Assembly (NCBI GenBank): GCA_023374045.1 | Contig: CM041777.1 | Coordinates: 85,120,300 to 85,184,299 of the forward strand | From: Limonium bicolor | Taxonomy: Eukaryota; Streptophyta; Magnoliopsida; Caryophyllales; Plumbaginaceae | DNA length: 64,000 nt | Direction: 5' to 3' | In this document: piece by piece, positions 20,450 through 32,308 of the stretch | How positions within the stretch are numbered: the stretch's first letter is position 1 | How the letters are laid out: every line of letters begins with the position of its first letter | Notes under the pieces: generated by a model | The model's input: only the letters and a program-made list of their open reading frames with translations | Databases searched by the model: none | What the model was told of the DNA's origin: nothing | Made by a program: the position numbers and the translations under genes

Positions 20450-23150
20450 ATTTTGATCTTCGTGAGCGGGGACTTTGCTTCCGTTGCAAAGAACCGTATT
20501 CATCAACACACTAATGTATGCAAAAAGGACTTCGCACACTCATACTGGAAGAAGACGAGGATCCAGACGATGACCTTTGTCCTGTTAGTATTGAACCTGA
20601 TTCCCCATTGGACGATCCTCCTCCTACACCACACCTTCTAGCCATGGATTTACCTCTGTTTTCAGCTGAAGGCATCGACTGACCCCAGACATTGAAGTTA
20701 CGGGGCCGCCTGCAAGGGAAGGAGGTCATTCTGCTGGTCGATAGTGGCGCCAGCCATAATTTCATTGCTCAGAGGCTGGTGACAGCCTGAAGCTTTCCCT
20801 CACACCGACCGATATGTACGGTGTTCGCTTGGGTGACGGACAGTGAACCACCACAAGCGGGGTATTCCAGGCGCTTTTAGTAGAGGTGGGGGATGCACGA
20901 TTGGTGTTAGACTGTTATCAGTTTCCACTTGGAGTGTGGACATACTCCTGGGGGTAGCATGGCTGGCAACATTAGGTGATGTCGTTTCCAACTGGGCAAA
21001 ACAATATCTGAAATACACTCTCAACCAAAGGAATATTGTTTGACTGGAGACCCGTCCCTGTCACGCCTGGTCGTCAGCCCAGCTCCATCCTGAATTCCGT
21101 AGACATTAAATTCGGGGCGCTGCTATGGGAAGTCCAGTCCGATATTTTGGACTCAGACTAGGGCCTAGATTTAACACCTCTTCAACAACACGACCTGCAG
21201 GCCCTGCTTAAGCTCTTCAATGTAGTTTTCCAGCCTCTAGTGGGCTTACCTCTAGCTCGACCAACTAACCACCAAATTCCACTACAACCGGGCACTTCAG
21301 TTGTCAATGTTCATCCCTACCGGTATGGCCACGGACAGAAGGATGCAATTGAGCGTTTGGTAGCAGATATGCTCTCAGCCGGCGTAATCAGGCCCAGCAC
21401 AAGCCCTTTCTCAAGCTCGGTACTACTTGGTAAAAAGAAAGACGGGAGCTGTCATTTTTGCGTGGACTACAAGGCACTTAATAAGGTAATGACTACTGAT
21501 AAATATCCAATACCGGTAATTCAGGAGCTTTTGGATGAGTTACATGGTGCTCAGTATTTTTCCAAGATAGACCTCCATTAGGGGTATCACCAAATTATGG
21601 TGGCTCAGACTGATGTGCACAAGACAGCCTTCCGGACTCATTCGGGGCACTATGAATTTTTAGTTATGCCGTTTGGCCTCACTAACGCCCCGACCACCTT
21701 TCAGTCAACTATGAATGATGTGTTTTGGCCTTTTCTGCAAAAATTCGTCCTTGTTTCTTTGATGATATCCTAATTTACAGCTGAAGTTAGGAGGTTCATC
21801 TCAGCCATCTGTCCACTATGTTTGATTGCTTGTCAGCTCATCAATTTGTGGCTAATCCAAATAAATGCTGCTGGGCCCGGCGAGAGGTAGAATACCTCGG
21901 GCATATTTTGTCCCTAGATGGTGTATCAATGGACCCAAACAAGGTGGCCTGCATTGTCAATTGGCCTACCCCGAACTCAACTAAGGCATTCCTTGCCTTC
22001 CTGGGACTGATGGGGTATTATAGGCGTTTCATTCGCGGTTATAGCCAGATTGCACAACCTCTCACTATCTTATTGCAGAAGGACTTAGCGGATAAGTTCC
22101 TTTGGACTCCGGAAGCCCAGCTGGCCTTCGAAGCCTTGATTAAGGCTGTAACGACAGCACCAGTTTTAGCTCTTCCTAATTTCTCGAAAAAATTTGTGTT
22201 GAAGTGTGACGCTTCGGGCCTGGGAATTGGGGCTGTTATGATGCAGGTGGGGAGACCACTAGCCTATTTCTGCTGCAGCTTGTCTCCCCGGAATGCTGCC
22301 AAGTCCACCTATGAAAAGAAGATGATAGCTGTAGCACTGGTCATTTTACATTTGAGGCCGTATCTGCTAGGCCGACAGTTTCAGGTCCGTATAATAGATT
22401 GAAACACCTTTTGCAGCAGCACATAACGACACCCGCTTAACAGCATTGGTGGGCCAAGATAATGGGGTTCAATTCGTGCTGGAATATAAGGCTGGGGCCA
22501 CGAATCGCGCTGCTGATGCTCTGTCACGCAGGGAAGATAGTACACTAATGGGAATCTCCAATCCAATCTGGAAGGATGCATCCAAGCTACAGGCTGAAGT
22601 GATGGCAATTCCTGAATATTAGCAGCTGAAAGAAGATTTGGAAAAGGATCCCACAGCCCACCCACCGTTTCAGCTCCTTCACGGCCGTATCTTCCACAAA
22701 GGCCGCGTCTACCTTCCTGCTTCGTCTACATGGATACCGCATCTCCTGGCTGAATTTCATGCCACCCTGACGGGTGGGCATGCAAGGGCATACAAGACTT
22801 ATCGATGCCTATCCTCCAGTTTTATTAACGAGTGGGTACTATTGATTACCGTTTGACTTACCTCCTTCCTCTCAGGTGCATCCTGTTTTTCATGTATCCC
22901 AGTTGAAAGGAACAACAGGTGGGCATAGCACCTCGGTTGCCCTTCCTTCTGACCTTGAGGTGGATGAGCCTGAGTTTATTCCTCAGACTATCTTGGCAGT
23001 GCGCGCAAGGGTTCGAGCTGAAGACCCCTGCCACTGACTGTTGGTACAATGGTATGGTAAACCACAAGATGAGACCACGTGGGTTAGTTACGAAGACTTT
23101 CGAGGGCAGTTTCCTTTTTCCAGCCTTGTGGACAAGGCTTGTCTCGATGA
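20450..23150 (+). pseudogene. Gypsy pol remnant with deleted integrase core
   Basis: Protease active site LVDSGASHNFI lies at about 20735-20770. Reverse transcriptase follows at 21240-21800 (KKDGSCHFCVDYKALNKV, FSKIDLH, then a broken FDDILIYS) and 21818-22090. RNase H follows at 22150-22400 (KCDASGLGIGAVM), then the integrase H2C2 start near 22640-22820 (HATLTGGHARAYKTYR). At about 22830 the sequence jumps to the C-terminal part: YRLTYLLPLS-like in one frame, then HPVFHVSQLKG and a chromodomain-like LVQWYGKPQDETTWVSYEDF (23040-23100). The DDE catalytic core is absent. Stop codons and frame changes occur throughout. Confidence 0.85.
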
Positions 23151-23159
23151 GAGAGGGGA

Positions 23160-23476
23160 TGTTAGCAGGCCGGTATCTGGACTAGGGAATTGGGCAGTAT
23201 ATAACCGTAAAAAAGTAAGTTGTTAGTAAAGGGTAAAAAAGGAAAAGGTATGATACAGTTGTGCAGGAGTCTAGGTGTACGTTGTTGTGCCCACAGGTGA
23301 TAACTACCTGATTTTTGTCAGTCTATAAATAGAATAAAGGAGCACCTATGTAGTCATGCCCTTGTCTAATGTTTTATTGGTGATTGTACTGGGAATTTGG
23401 ATATTAAGAAAAACTCTCGAGGCTCTGGGTTCTTCTTCCCCAACCTCTATTTTCCTGGCACTCTTATTCTCTAACA
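23160..23476 (+). repeat. 3' LTR of the Gypsy element
   Basis: Partner of 18937-19255, preceded by the purine-rich GAGAGAGGGGA polypurine tract (about 23149-23159). It differs from the 5' LTR by scattered substitutions and small indels, so the insertion is not recent. Confidence 0.92.
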
Positions 23477-23481
23477 GAAAC

Positions 23482-23595
23482 TATTCTTCTTCTTAACCCA
23501 TTCCAGAACACGAAGTTTTACCCAATCAAGACAGCTGCTCCAGCACGACATTGCATTCTCAAAAACACCACCCTTTCTTTCAGTTCAGATACCCC
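23482..23595. other. Short spacer, probably host sequence
   Basis: Continues the sequence interrupted by the Gypsy insertion. No recognisable feature. Confidence 0.35.
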
Positions 23596-23838
23596 TATTA
23601 GAAAAAAAAACAGATAAATAGAGAATGTAGACTAATGTTCTAATCTGACTTGCATTCATTCAATGTGCTTCAAGACTCTTATAAAGCACTTAGACTTACA
23701 ACGGTCACAAGTAGTTCCTATAATTAAGCCTTAACTACAAGTCCAGTAGCTGCTAAAATAATGGAGGTATTTGCTCAACTAATAAGTCTATTTTGCAGAA
23801 ATTAAACTCTACCTAAAAACTAAGGACTGGCATTTAAT
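23596..23838 (-). repeat. 3' LTR of the minus-strand Copia (23.6-28.2 kb)
   Basis: Aligns over its whole length with 27926-28165, with small indels and substitutions. Confidence 0.88.
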
Positions 23839-24099
23839 TTTTGAAGAAACTCTCAACACTACCCTTTTCTTCAAAAATGATTACATCTAATTTAGAACAG
23901 AAAAATTACTTTCAAGTAATAATAGTTTTGTAAAAATGTCAGCAACTTGCTCATCGGTGTTGCAGTATTCCAATTGAATTGATCCTCTGATGAAGTGAAA
24001 TCATACATTAATGTGCTTAGTTCTGTTGTGAAAAGATGGATTTTTTGTCATTGATATCGTAGCTTTGTTGTCGTAGAGTATCACGGTCTCACTCTTTTG

Positions 24100-27000
24100 C
24101 TCTTGAAAACATCAGCTAGTAATCTCGTTAGCCAAACTGCTTGACAGGCTCCTGATGTTACAACAACATATTCTGCCTCTGATGATGATAAATCAACAAT
24201 GTCCTTTTTTTTAACACCAAGAGATAGCACTACTACCAAGTAAGAAAACATAACCAGATGTGCATTTTCTTTCCTCCAAGCAACCTACCCAATCACTATC
24301 AGAAAAACCAACCAATTTAAAATCAGACACTTCTGAGTATGATATGCCATAATCAAGAGTTCCAACAATGTAACGCATAATTTGTTTCACTGCTCCAAGA
24401 TGCTGCTTGGTTAGATTATACATAACTTTTGACACAACACTCACTACAAAAGCTATATCAGGCCATGTGTGAGATAATAGTTTAACTCACCAACCATGCT
24501 CCTAAAAAGTTCGCCATTTGCTGCACCAGTACCATCTTCAGCTACAAGCTTTTCGTTTATGTTCATAGGTGTCGCTGTTGAATTACAGTTCAACATATTG
24601 AATCGACTCAACAAATCAGTGGCATTCTTCTTCTGGCAAATAAATTTACCATCCTTGCTTTGTTTCCTCAAGGCCAAGAAAATAATGCACCATGCCCAAA
24701 TCTGACATTTCAAACTTTTGCATCATACAAGCTTTGAACTCACAAATGAGTGATTCACTGGAGCCCATATAGATCATGTCATCAACGTATAGACATACAA
24801 CAAGAAAATCAGATTTACCTTTCCTTTTCACATAAAGAGTTGGCTCATTTTCACTTCTTTCAATACCATTTTGCAGAAAGCATGAGTCAATCTTCATGTA
24901 CCATGCCCGTGGAGCCTGTTTCAGGCCATATAACGCCTTGTTCAACTTGTAAACTTTAGCTTCAATGCCACTAACAAATCCATCGGGTTGACAAACATAC
25001 ACCTCTTCTCGCAACTCACTATTCAAAAACGCAGATTTTACATCAAACTGATAAACAAGCCAATTTAATTGAGCAGTGATAGCAAGAAAGATTCTGACCG
25101 TTTCAAAACGAGCTACTGGAGAATATGTTTCATCAAAATCAACTCTTTGCTGTTGTGAGTACCCTTTCGCCACCAACAAGCTTTATGGTTCTGTATGGAG
25201 CCATCAGCATTATACTTGGTTCAATACACTCATTTTAGCCCAATGACATTCTTCCCCTCGGGCAAGTCAACCAACTTCCAAGTATTATTTTTCTGGATGG
25301 CTTTAATCTCCTCCTTCATTGCATCCTTCCATATCTGAGATTCTGCTGCTTCATCATATGAAACAGGGTCAGAAGCATACATAGCAAAATTTATGGAATT
25401 GTAAATTCACTTAAAGAACGAAATCTTCGTGGGGAGTCTCAGATGAAGGTACACTCAGGTTGCTATCCGGACTATTTGGAGGGGTGCTTTCATTCTCTTC
25501 AGGTTCTGTGTGCTCAAACAGATCAGCTGTAACACGTGGTGAAACTTGAATTTCAGAAGAATTATCTTTACTTGTAGTCCAAAGCCCAGTCTCTTCCTCA
25601 TTAAACTTGACATCCCTACTAATGATCACCTTGTCTATTGATGGATTATACAACCTATATGCCTTTGATTGGACACTATACCCGACAAAGATGCACTTCT
25701 CAGCTTTTTGATCCATTTTACGATGTAATGGAGATGTTACCAGCACATATGTTGAACAACCAAATATCTTTAGATGACTCACTCGTGGCTTTCTCCCTTC
25801 TTAAGCTTCATATGGAGTCTTATTCATAACTGCCTTAGTGGGAGAGATATTTAACAAGTACACTGTTGTAGCTACTGCTTAGCCCCAAAATTTGGTTGGA
25901 AGTTTAGCTGCTGCCATCAAACTTCTAGCCATGTCAACAATGGTTATGTTTTTTCTTTCAGCTACACCATTTTGCTGGGGCGTATAAGGCGGCGCTGTTA
26001 ACTCCCTGTGAATGCCACTTTCTCACAGAAAACAGCAAACTCATTAGAGCAAAATTCACCTCCCCAATCTGTTTGAAGAACCTTTATGTTGCAGCCACTT
26101 TGATTTTCAACCAAGGCCTTAAACTTCTTAAAAATTTCAAAAACATCAGACTTACATTTAAGAAAATAAATCCAACTCATACGACTGAAGTCATCAACAA
26201 ACAATAGAAAATAACGGCTACCACCAAATTACTCAATGCTCATAGGACCACACACACCAGCGTGTATCAGCTCAAGATAATTAGAAGCCCTTATAGTTTT
26301 TGCGACAGGAAATGAAAACCTGCTTTGTTTTCAATAAACACAACCTTCACAAAATTCCAAGGATCCAAGCTGTGGCAAACCAATGACCATTTCCTTTTGA
26401 GTTAGAAGTTTCATACCTTTTTCATGTAAATGCCCATATCACAAGTGTCATACCTTTGCATCATTTGCCTTAGCTATCAAAAAACAACCTTCAACATCAG
26501 AGTGCTTTAACGGAAGCATCATATTCCAAGTCATCGGAACCATGGCTACAATTGATTGGTTTGCTTATTTTTCACCAAACAATGACCATCATCAAATAAA
26601 ACAGAATATCCTCCTTCCAACAATTGGCCAACACTTAACAGATTATGGGCTAAATTTGGCACAAATTGTACATCGGATAAAAACTTAGTGTTACCGTGCA
26701 TAGTTGGAATTGCCACAGTGCCTTTACCACTTACTTGAACTTTTTTGTCATCTCCAAGTCAAACCTCCCCTTTTTTGCTTTCATCAATATCAGTAAACCC
26801 AAGTCGACAACCTGCCATGTGATTTGTGCAGGCGCTATCGATGAACCAGACATTATCAGCGTCATTTTGTGCAGAGGAATGCATCATAAATAATTTTCCT
26901 TCTTCTTGAAAGTTGCTTGTGAAATTGGCCTGCCTCTTTTCATTCTTTTCCTTCTTCCAACACACAGCTTCTTTGTGCCCCCATTTTTTACAATAACGGC

Positions 27001-27570
27001 ATTGTATGGCATTTCTTTGGTGTCCTCCACGACCACCACCTCTGTAGTTACCTCGACCTCTACCACGATGTCCACCTCTTCCACCATAATTTTTGGAAGC
27101 TTATTCTCGAAAGACTCTGCTTTTACTTGAAAAGCTTTCTCCACAACTTTCTCCCCTACTTTCTCAGAACTCCAGTTCATTTGATCTTCAGGGCCATTAA
27201 AGAACTCATCAACTCATCAAAAGTAAATTCAGATAGATCCTTTGACTCTTCTATAGCAGTTATGACAGTATCATAGCTGCTGTTTAGACTATGCAGAACT
27301 TTACTGACAGCAATTTCATCAGTTGTTGTTTCACCAAAAATTCTCATTTAATTAACGACAGCAGAGACACGTGACAAATAATCTTGTACAGACTCCTAGT
27401 CTTTCATAAACAATGTCTCAAATCACGACGCAGGGTTTGCAATTTCACAGTAATTACCTTCTTATCACCCATGAATTCCTTCTGCAGGATATCTCAAGCT
27501 TCCTTCAAAGGTGATGCTACTGCAATTCAAGGGAATGACTCATACATCAAGAATTGCTGAATACAGAAGA
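24100..27570 (-). pseudogene. Copia gag-pol remnant
   Basis: In order from the right: UBN2-type gag (27570-27190, with VLHSLNSSYDTVITAIEESK), a basic stretch and degenerate zinc knuckle (about 27030-26940), protease with VWFIDSACTNHM (about 26865-26830), GAG_pre-integrase traces (26700-26350), integrase core (26204-25800, [20 protein letters not shown] and a D-W-GGEF variant), a linker with SHLKIFGCSTYVLV (25782), reverse transcriptase (25179-24646, including SAFLNSELREEVYVCQPDGF, ALYGLKQAPRAWY and CLYVDDMIY) and RNase H (24713-24100, with DSDWVGCLEERKCTSGYVF). Several frames and stops interrupt it. The 177-codon reverse transcriptase block is the best preserved part. Confidence 0.88.
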
Positions 27571-27925
27571 ATGCCTTGGCATCCTTCTTCTTCTGTTTAT
27601 CTCTTACGATTACTCCCGTCCTTGTTCATCAAACCCGTTCTCCACCAGTCCCAAAGTTCATGAGACCTGAGCAGCGTTTTCATCTTCAGGCTCCAGAGAT
27701 GATAGTTTTTTCCTTTAAAAATAGGAATGTACCAAAAGGAATTTTGGTCCGCTCAATTTTTTTTTTGGGGTACACTCACATGCGCTCACGGCCCCTGCTT
27801 CACTCCTTTTCCTTTTCCCCCTTTTTTGTTTTTTGTTTTGTTTTTTTTTACACTCCCAGTTCTGCCTCACTAAAAAGGAAAACCTGCTGGTTTTTCTTTT
27901 TTTTTTACTGGCTCTAAAATCACTT

Positions 27926-28165
27926 TGTTAGAAAAAAAACAGATAAACCGAGAATGTAGATTAACGTTCTAATCTGACTTGCATTCATTCAATGTGCTTC
28001 AAGACTTATAAAGCACTTAAACTTACAACCGTCACAAGGAGTTTCTAAGAATTAAGCCTTAACTACAAGTCCAGTAGCTGCTAAAATAATGGAGGTAGTT
28101 GCTCAACTAATAAGTCTATTTTGCAGAAATAAACTCTACCTAAAACTTGGGACTGACATTTAACA
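27926..28165 (-). repeat. 5' LTR of the minus-strand Copia (23.6-28.2 kb)
   Basis: Minus-strand TGTTAAATGTC...TTCTAACA. It is followed on that strand by the degenerate primer site and a 5' region rich in A/T runs (27760-27920). Confidence 0.88.
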
Positions 28166-29934
28166 AAAAGGTTGATATCCAAGCTGTTTTAGCTCCAAGG
28201 TTTGGGCATCGAGGCTTTCCATAATTTCAGGCGCATGAGTAGACTCCATCCCCACCAATTCTTTAATCCTTTCCACATAATGTTTGGATTCACTACATAA
28301 CAGAAACTAATGCTTACTTGACTTACCTACTCTCTAGCAGAATGGGCACTCCATTCCTCTAATAAAAACCAGCTTTTCCAAAATATTTGCTCTGGTAGCC
28401 AACCGGTCCTGTAGCAGAAGCTACACCAGTAGCTCAATTCGAGGAGGGGCAGCCTTGTTCCAGACATATCGGTCCCATGTACTTTACAGTATTCATCGCC
28501 CCATCGCTTGCTGCTTCACAAAATGATTTAACAACACTGTACCACCACCCCCGCCCAGCCATCCACGTAAATCCGTCCTTTCCACTACTTGGATTCATTT
28601 CAACAGAATTAATCACTCCTAATAGTTCCTCGACAGATTGCTTCTCATACTCAAACAGCTCCCTCCAAATGAAATTCCACTGCCATTCCATACCATCATA
28701 ATTACCCACCTCTGCTACAGTTGCATGTTTTGTTTCATTAAGAGCATACAGACGCTGAAACTTTGTTTTTAAAATCTCTCCAACCCACATTTCATGCCAG
28801 AATATGGTGTATACCACCATCTTTCATTACCCAGACCAGATTATTTGACATCACCATATTGCTCACATCTGCTCAAACATACGATGGATTTCCATATACC
28901 ATTTTACACTGTGCCCAAGTTCCATCAGATAAAGGTAACCAGATGTCTACTACATAAGTAGCAGCAATGACTCTCTTCCACGATTTCTCTCCTTCATGAT
29001 CAAACTGCCACCACCATTTGAACGATAACATAACATTATCAGTTACACCAACCCACCAAGTTGCTTAGGAAGTGTAACTCTCTACCACCATGACCAGGTT
29101 CAACCCCTTACCTTGTGCACTCTTCCATAGAAAATTCCGTTGAAGAGCAATTATTTTCTTCACTACCGATTTAGGCACTAAAAGGCTTAAAACATATAGT
29201 AAACTGGAATGCTGTCTAAAACGGCTTTTATCAGCACCAATCTCCCCGTCCTCGACAGCTATGACGCCTTCAAATTTGCCAGCCTTTTTAATCTTATCTA
29301 GTACTGGTTTCCACGTGCTTACCTGCTCTTGGGTTAGCCCCAAGCGGACACTCCAAGTACGTCATAGGCAGCTCCTTAACTTCACACCCCAAAAATATCC
29401 ACCAAGAGCCCAATATCATCAGAAACCAGATTGACACCGAATACACTCCAGTTTTACTTCCAACCAGACATGTCCGTGAATAATGAAATAATCCACTTAA
29501 TCACCTCCACCTCACTACGATTTGGTTCACACCAAAGATTACCGTATCATCGGTAAATTACAAGTGGGACACCTGAACCTGCTGTCTACCAATACCACAA
29601 TTCCTTCCCGTCACCAATTCTGATGAAGTAATCCAGTAACCAATTAAGAGTTTCAGCCACAATGATAAAAGCTGAAGGGATAGTGGATCCCCTTGGCGTA
29701 ATCCTCTCTTGGTTTGAACGGTTCTGAGGGCACTCCGTTAACTAAGATAGACATGGAGGTTGTACTTCTGCACTGACTCACCTACTTCCTTCAAATATCT
29801 GGGTATCCCAAAATACTCAACATTTTATCCATGAAGGACCATCAGACACAATCACACGTTTTTCGAAAATCAATTTTAAATATGAAGCCTTTCAACCGTC
29901 GTGACTTTAGCCGGTAAATCACTTCATTTGCCAA
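28166..29934 (-). pseudogene. LINE (L1 type) reverse transcriptase, 3' portion
   Basis: Minus-strand LINE ORF2 remnant. Reverse transcriptase blocks include FKIDFRK (about 29880), GLRQGDPLS (about 29695), FTDDTVIFG (a variant of FADD, about 29570), then the thumb/connection part GLTQEQVSTWKPVLDKIKK (29343) and ALQRNFLWKSAQGKG (about 29130). The C-terminal region reaches WHEMWVGEILKTKFQRLYAL (28800) and continues to about 28434, where a weak C-terminal match fades. No poly(A) end is visible, and the Copia at 23596-28165 abuts it. Stops and frameshifts are frequent. The upstream part of the same ORF is at 50653-50910, displaced by a 20.7-kb insertion. Confidence 0.85.
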
Positions 29935-29939
29935 TAGAG

Positions 29940-30036
29940 TGTTAGCCCATTAGTATAAGGCCTGTTCTAGGCCCATATTACAATAATATCCGTCCGATAG
30001 TACATGTTCTAGACTCTTGTACTAGGCCTATATATA
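29940..30036 (+). repeat. 5' LTR of the split Copia, left part
   Basis: First 97 bases of the LTR, ending in a TA run where the inner minus-strand Copia inserted. The remainder is at 35327-35403. The whole matches 50476-50647. Confidence 0.9.
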
Positions 30037-30338
30037 TATTGGATTTAAACGCAAGCGGAAAGGAAAGAAGGAGAAAGGGTTGGAGCGCAAGCAAGTCGAG
30101 AAGGAAGGAAATGATTTTATTTCATTGTACTTAGAACTTTCTTTTTACAGAGGAGATACTATGTTATGAAGCCTAACCCATAGGGTGTATATATATACAA
30201 GTAAACTACCCGTTACTATGTTAATCTAATTCAAACTGCCTATTTCAAAATTGGCAATACAAAATGTTTCGTTAACTAGGCTTGACCATCAGTTGGGCTG
30301 GGCTAGCCCATATGAATGGATGACTTATTATTCCAACA
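30037..30338 (-). repeat. 3' LTR of the nested Copia
   Basis: 302 bases, matching 35011-35321 apart from short indels such as a TATATA run near 30188. Confidence 0.92.
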
Positions 30339-32012
30339 CCCCCCGCAAGCCGATGGTGATCTTGATCAACGAGGCTTGAAATGTTGGTATTAGATATACC
30401 CATACGATCAAGCTGTGTCTTGTAAGATGTTCCGGGGAGAGCTTTTGTCATCATGTCAGCCAACTGCGTTGATGTGGGAGGTACACAACATCAACTAGTC
30501 CTTCTTGAATTTTGTCACGGACGAAATGACAATCAATTTCTATATGCTTGGTTCGCTCATGAAAAACCGGGTTACGAGCGATATAAATAGCAGACTGGTT
30601 GTCACACTTGACAGGTATGGGATGCACATTGGAGACGTCAAATTCATGTAGTAGTCTGCTTAGCCATGTGAGCTCGGCTGTCACACGTCGCAAAGAACGG
30701 TATTCCGCCTCTGCACTAGAAAGAGAGATTGTTCCTTACTTTTTGGTCTTCCAAGAGATTGGACTGGTACCAAGGAAGATATAGTAACCCGAAACAGACT
30801 TTCGAGTGTTTGGACATGCTGCCCAGTCTGAATCGCAGTAGGCAACAAGGTCCAACTGAGGTGCCGTGGACTTATTGAGGACAATACCGTATGCCATTGT
30901 CCCCTTAACATAGCACAAGGCATGGATGGCAGCGTCCATGTGCACATCACAAGGGTTCTGCATAAACTGGCTCAAAGTTTGGACGGTATAACTAAGATCT
31001 GGCCGTGTGTTAGAGAGATAGTTTAATTTTCCCACTAATCTCCTATAAGGGGTGGGATCATCTAGTGGTGTGCCTTCTGAGCGTAAGAGTTGTGAGCCCA
31101 CCGCCATAGGCCCAACTGTTGCCCTTTTATTGTCACATCCATATTCCTTGACCAGATCTATGCAGAATTTTCGTTGAGACAATACTATGCCTCGGGGTGT
31201 GGGGATAAATTCTATCCTAAGGAAATAGTGCAAAGTCCCTAAGTCCTTGATTTTGAAATTGACATGAAGAGCTTGTTTGATGTTGTCAAGATCCTCTTGA
31301 TGATTTCCAATTAACAACATGTCATCAACATAGACTGCCACATATACTCGACGGATGCCGTTCTTCCTATAAAACAAAGAATAATCGTTCTTGGATTGTT
31401 GAAATCCAAGAGTTTTGAGAAAGTAGGCCAATTTGGAGAACCATTGCCTGGATGCTTGCTTCAACCCGTACAGAGATTTCTTTAGAAGACAAACTTTGTT
31501 ACGTCCTGTGACATCTAGCCTGTGTGGGATCTTCATGTAAACTTCCTCGTCAAGATCCCCGTGCAAGAAGGCATTGTTAACGTCCAGTTGATTGATGATC
31601 CACCCTTTGTGGAGCGACCGTGATAAGGGCACGTACAATCCCCGTGCCAAGAAGACATTGTTAACATCCAGTTGATCTTGATGATCAACCATTTTGGAGA
31701 GCGACCGTTGGATAAGGGCGACCGTGATTATGGTTGTCATTTTTACAATGGAGAAAAGTCTCATGATAATCAAAGCCATGTCGCTGGGTGAACCCTTTTG
31801 GCAACTAAACGTGTGCCTTGTACCGTTTCTAATGTGCCACCAGACTTCAGTTTTACTTTGTACACCCATTTACAACTAACCGTTTTCTTACCCTTGGGTA
31901 AGTCAACGATTGTCCAAGTGTGGTTTTCCTCTAAAGCTCGTAGTTCACTTTGCATGGCTTGCTGCCAGTGCATGTGCTTGACGGCTTCATGATAAGACTG
32001 AGGTTCTTCCAA
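30272..32012 (-). pseudogene. Nested Copia reverse transcriptase and RNase H
   Basis: Reverse transcriptase starts near 32012 ([39 protein letters not shown]) and continues to about 31000 with NQLDVNNAFLHGDLDEEVYM, LYGLKQASRQW and YVDDMLLIGN, so the catalytic YVDD is kept. RNase H follows (YCDSDWAACPNTRKSVSGY near 30830; [20 protein letters not shown] near 30580; MADMMTKALPGTSYK at 30463). A 377-codon frame (31869-30736) covers most of the reverse transcriptase. An in-frame tandem duplication of the NQLDVNNAFLHG region (31560-31690) disturbs the fingers/palm segment. Frame changes occur near 31870 and 30740. The RNase H C-terminus runs into the 3' LTR. Confidence 0.88.
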
Positions 32013-32308
32013 TTGTTCAATTGGTGGCCACGGCGAGAGGCAAGAGATGAACTAGGTCGTGTGTCCGTGAGGTTCTCACATTGCATTAAAGAATTCATCT
32101 TTTTATTCCGCCTATAAACTCGTTCGTCGAGTACATCTTGAAAGGCTGTGTTACATATATAGTCGTTAAGATAATCAGGCCTACGAATCTCTCTCTGTGA
32201 CCGGCGAAGCCCATCATCATTGCTTTGATCATGTTCTGGAAGAGGGATGTGTTCCAGGACTGTTTCACGTGCAAGAGAAGGAGAGAGGGGAGGGGGTATT
32301 GTCATTTG

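Larger units (their letters stand above)
18937..23476 (+). mobile_element. Ty3/Gypsy retrotransposon (probable chromovirus), internally deleted
   Basis: Two LTRs of 317-319 bases (18937-19255 and 23160-23476) are flanked by a perfect 5-bp duplication GAAAC (18932-18936 and 23477-23481). Between them lie gag, protease, reverse transcriptase and RNase H remnants, the H2C2 start of integrase, and then directly a chromodomain-like C-terminus, so the integrase core is deleted. The element is 4.5 kb against more than 5 kb for complete relatives. Several stops and frameshifts are present. Confidence 0.92.
23596..28165 (-). mobile_element. Ty1/Copia retrotransposon, minus strand, decayed
   Basis: LTRs at 23596-23838 and 27926-28165 (243 and 240 bases) enclose gag, protease, integrase, reverse transcriptase and RNase H remnants in Copia order on the minus strand. 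The right LTR has canonical TGTT...AACA ends. The left copy has TATT...TTTAAT, eroded at both ends. The primer site next to the 5' LTR reads TGATTTTAGAGCC, a degenerate form of the tRNA-iMet site. Flanking 5-mers differ (ACCCC and AAAAG), so no target duplication remains. Confidence 0.88.
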
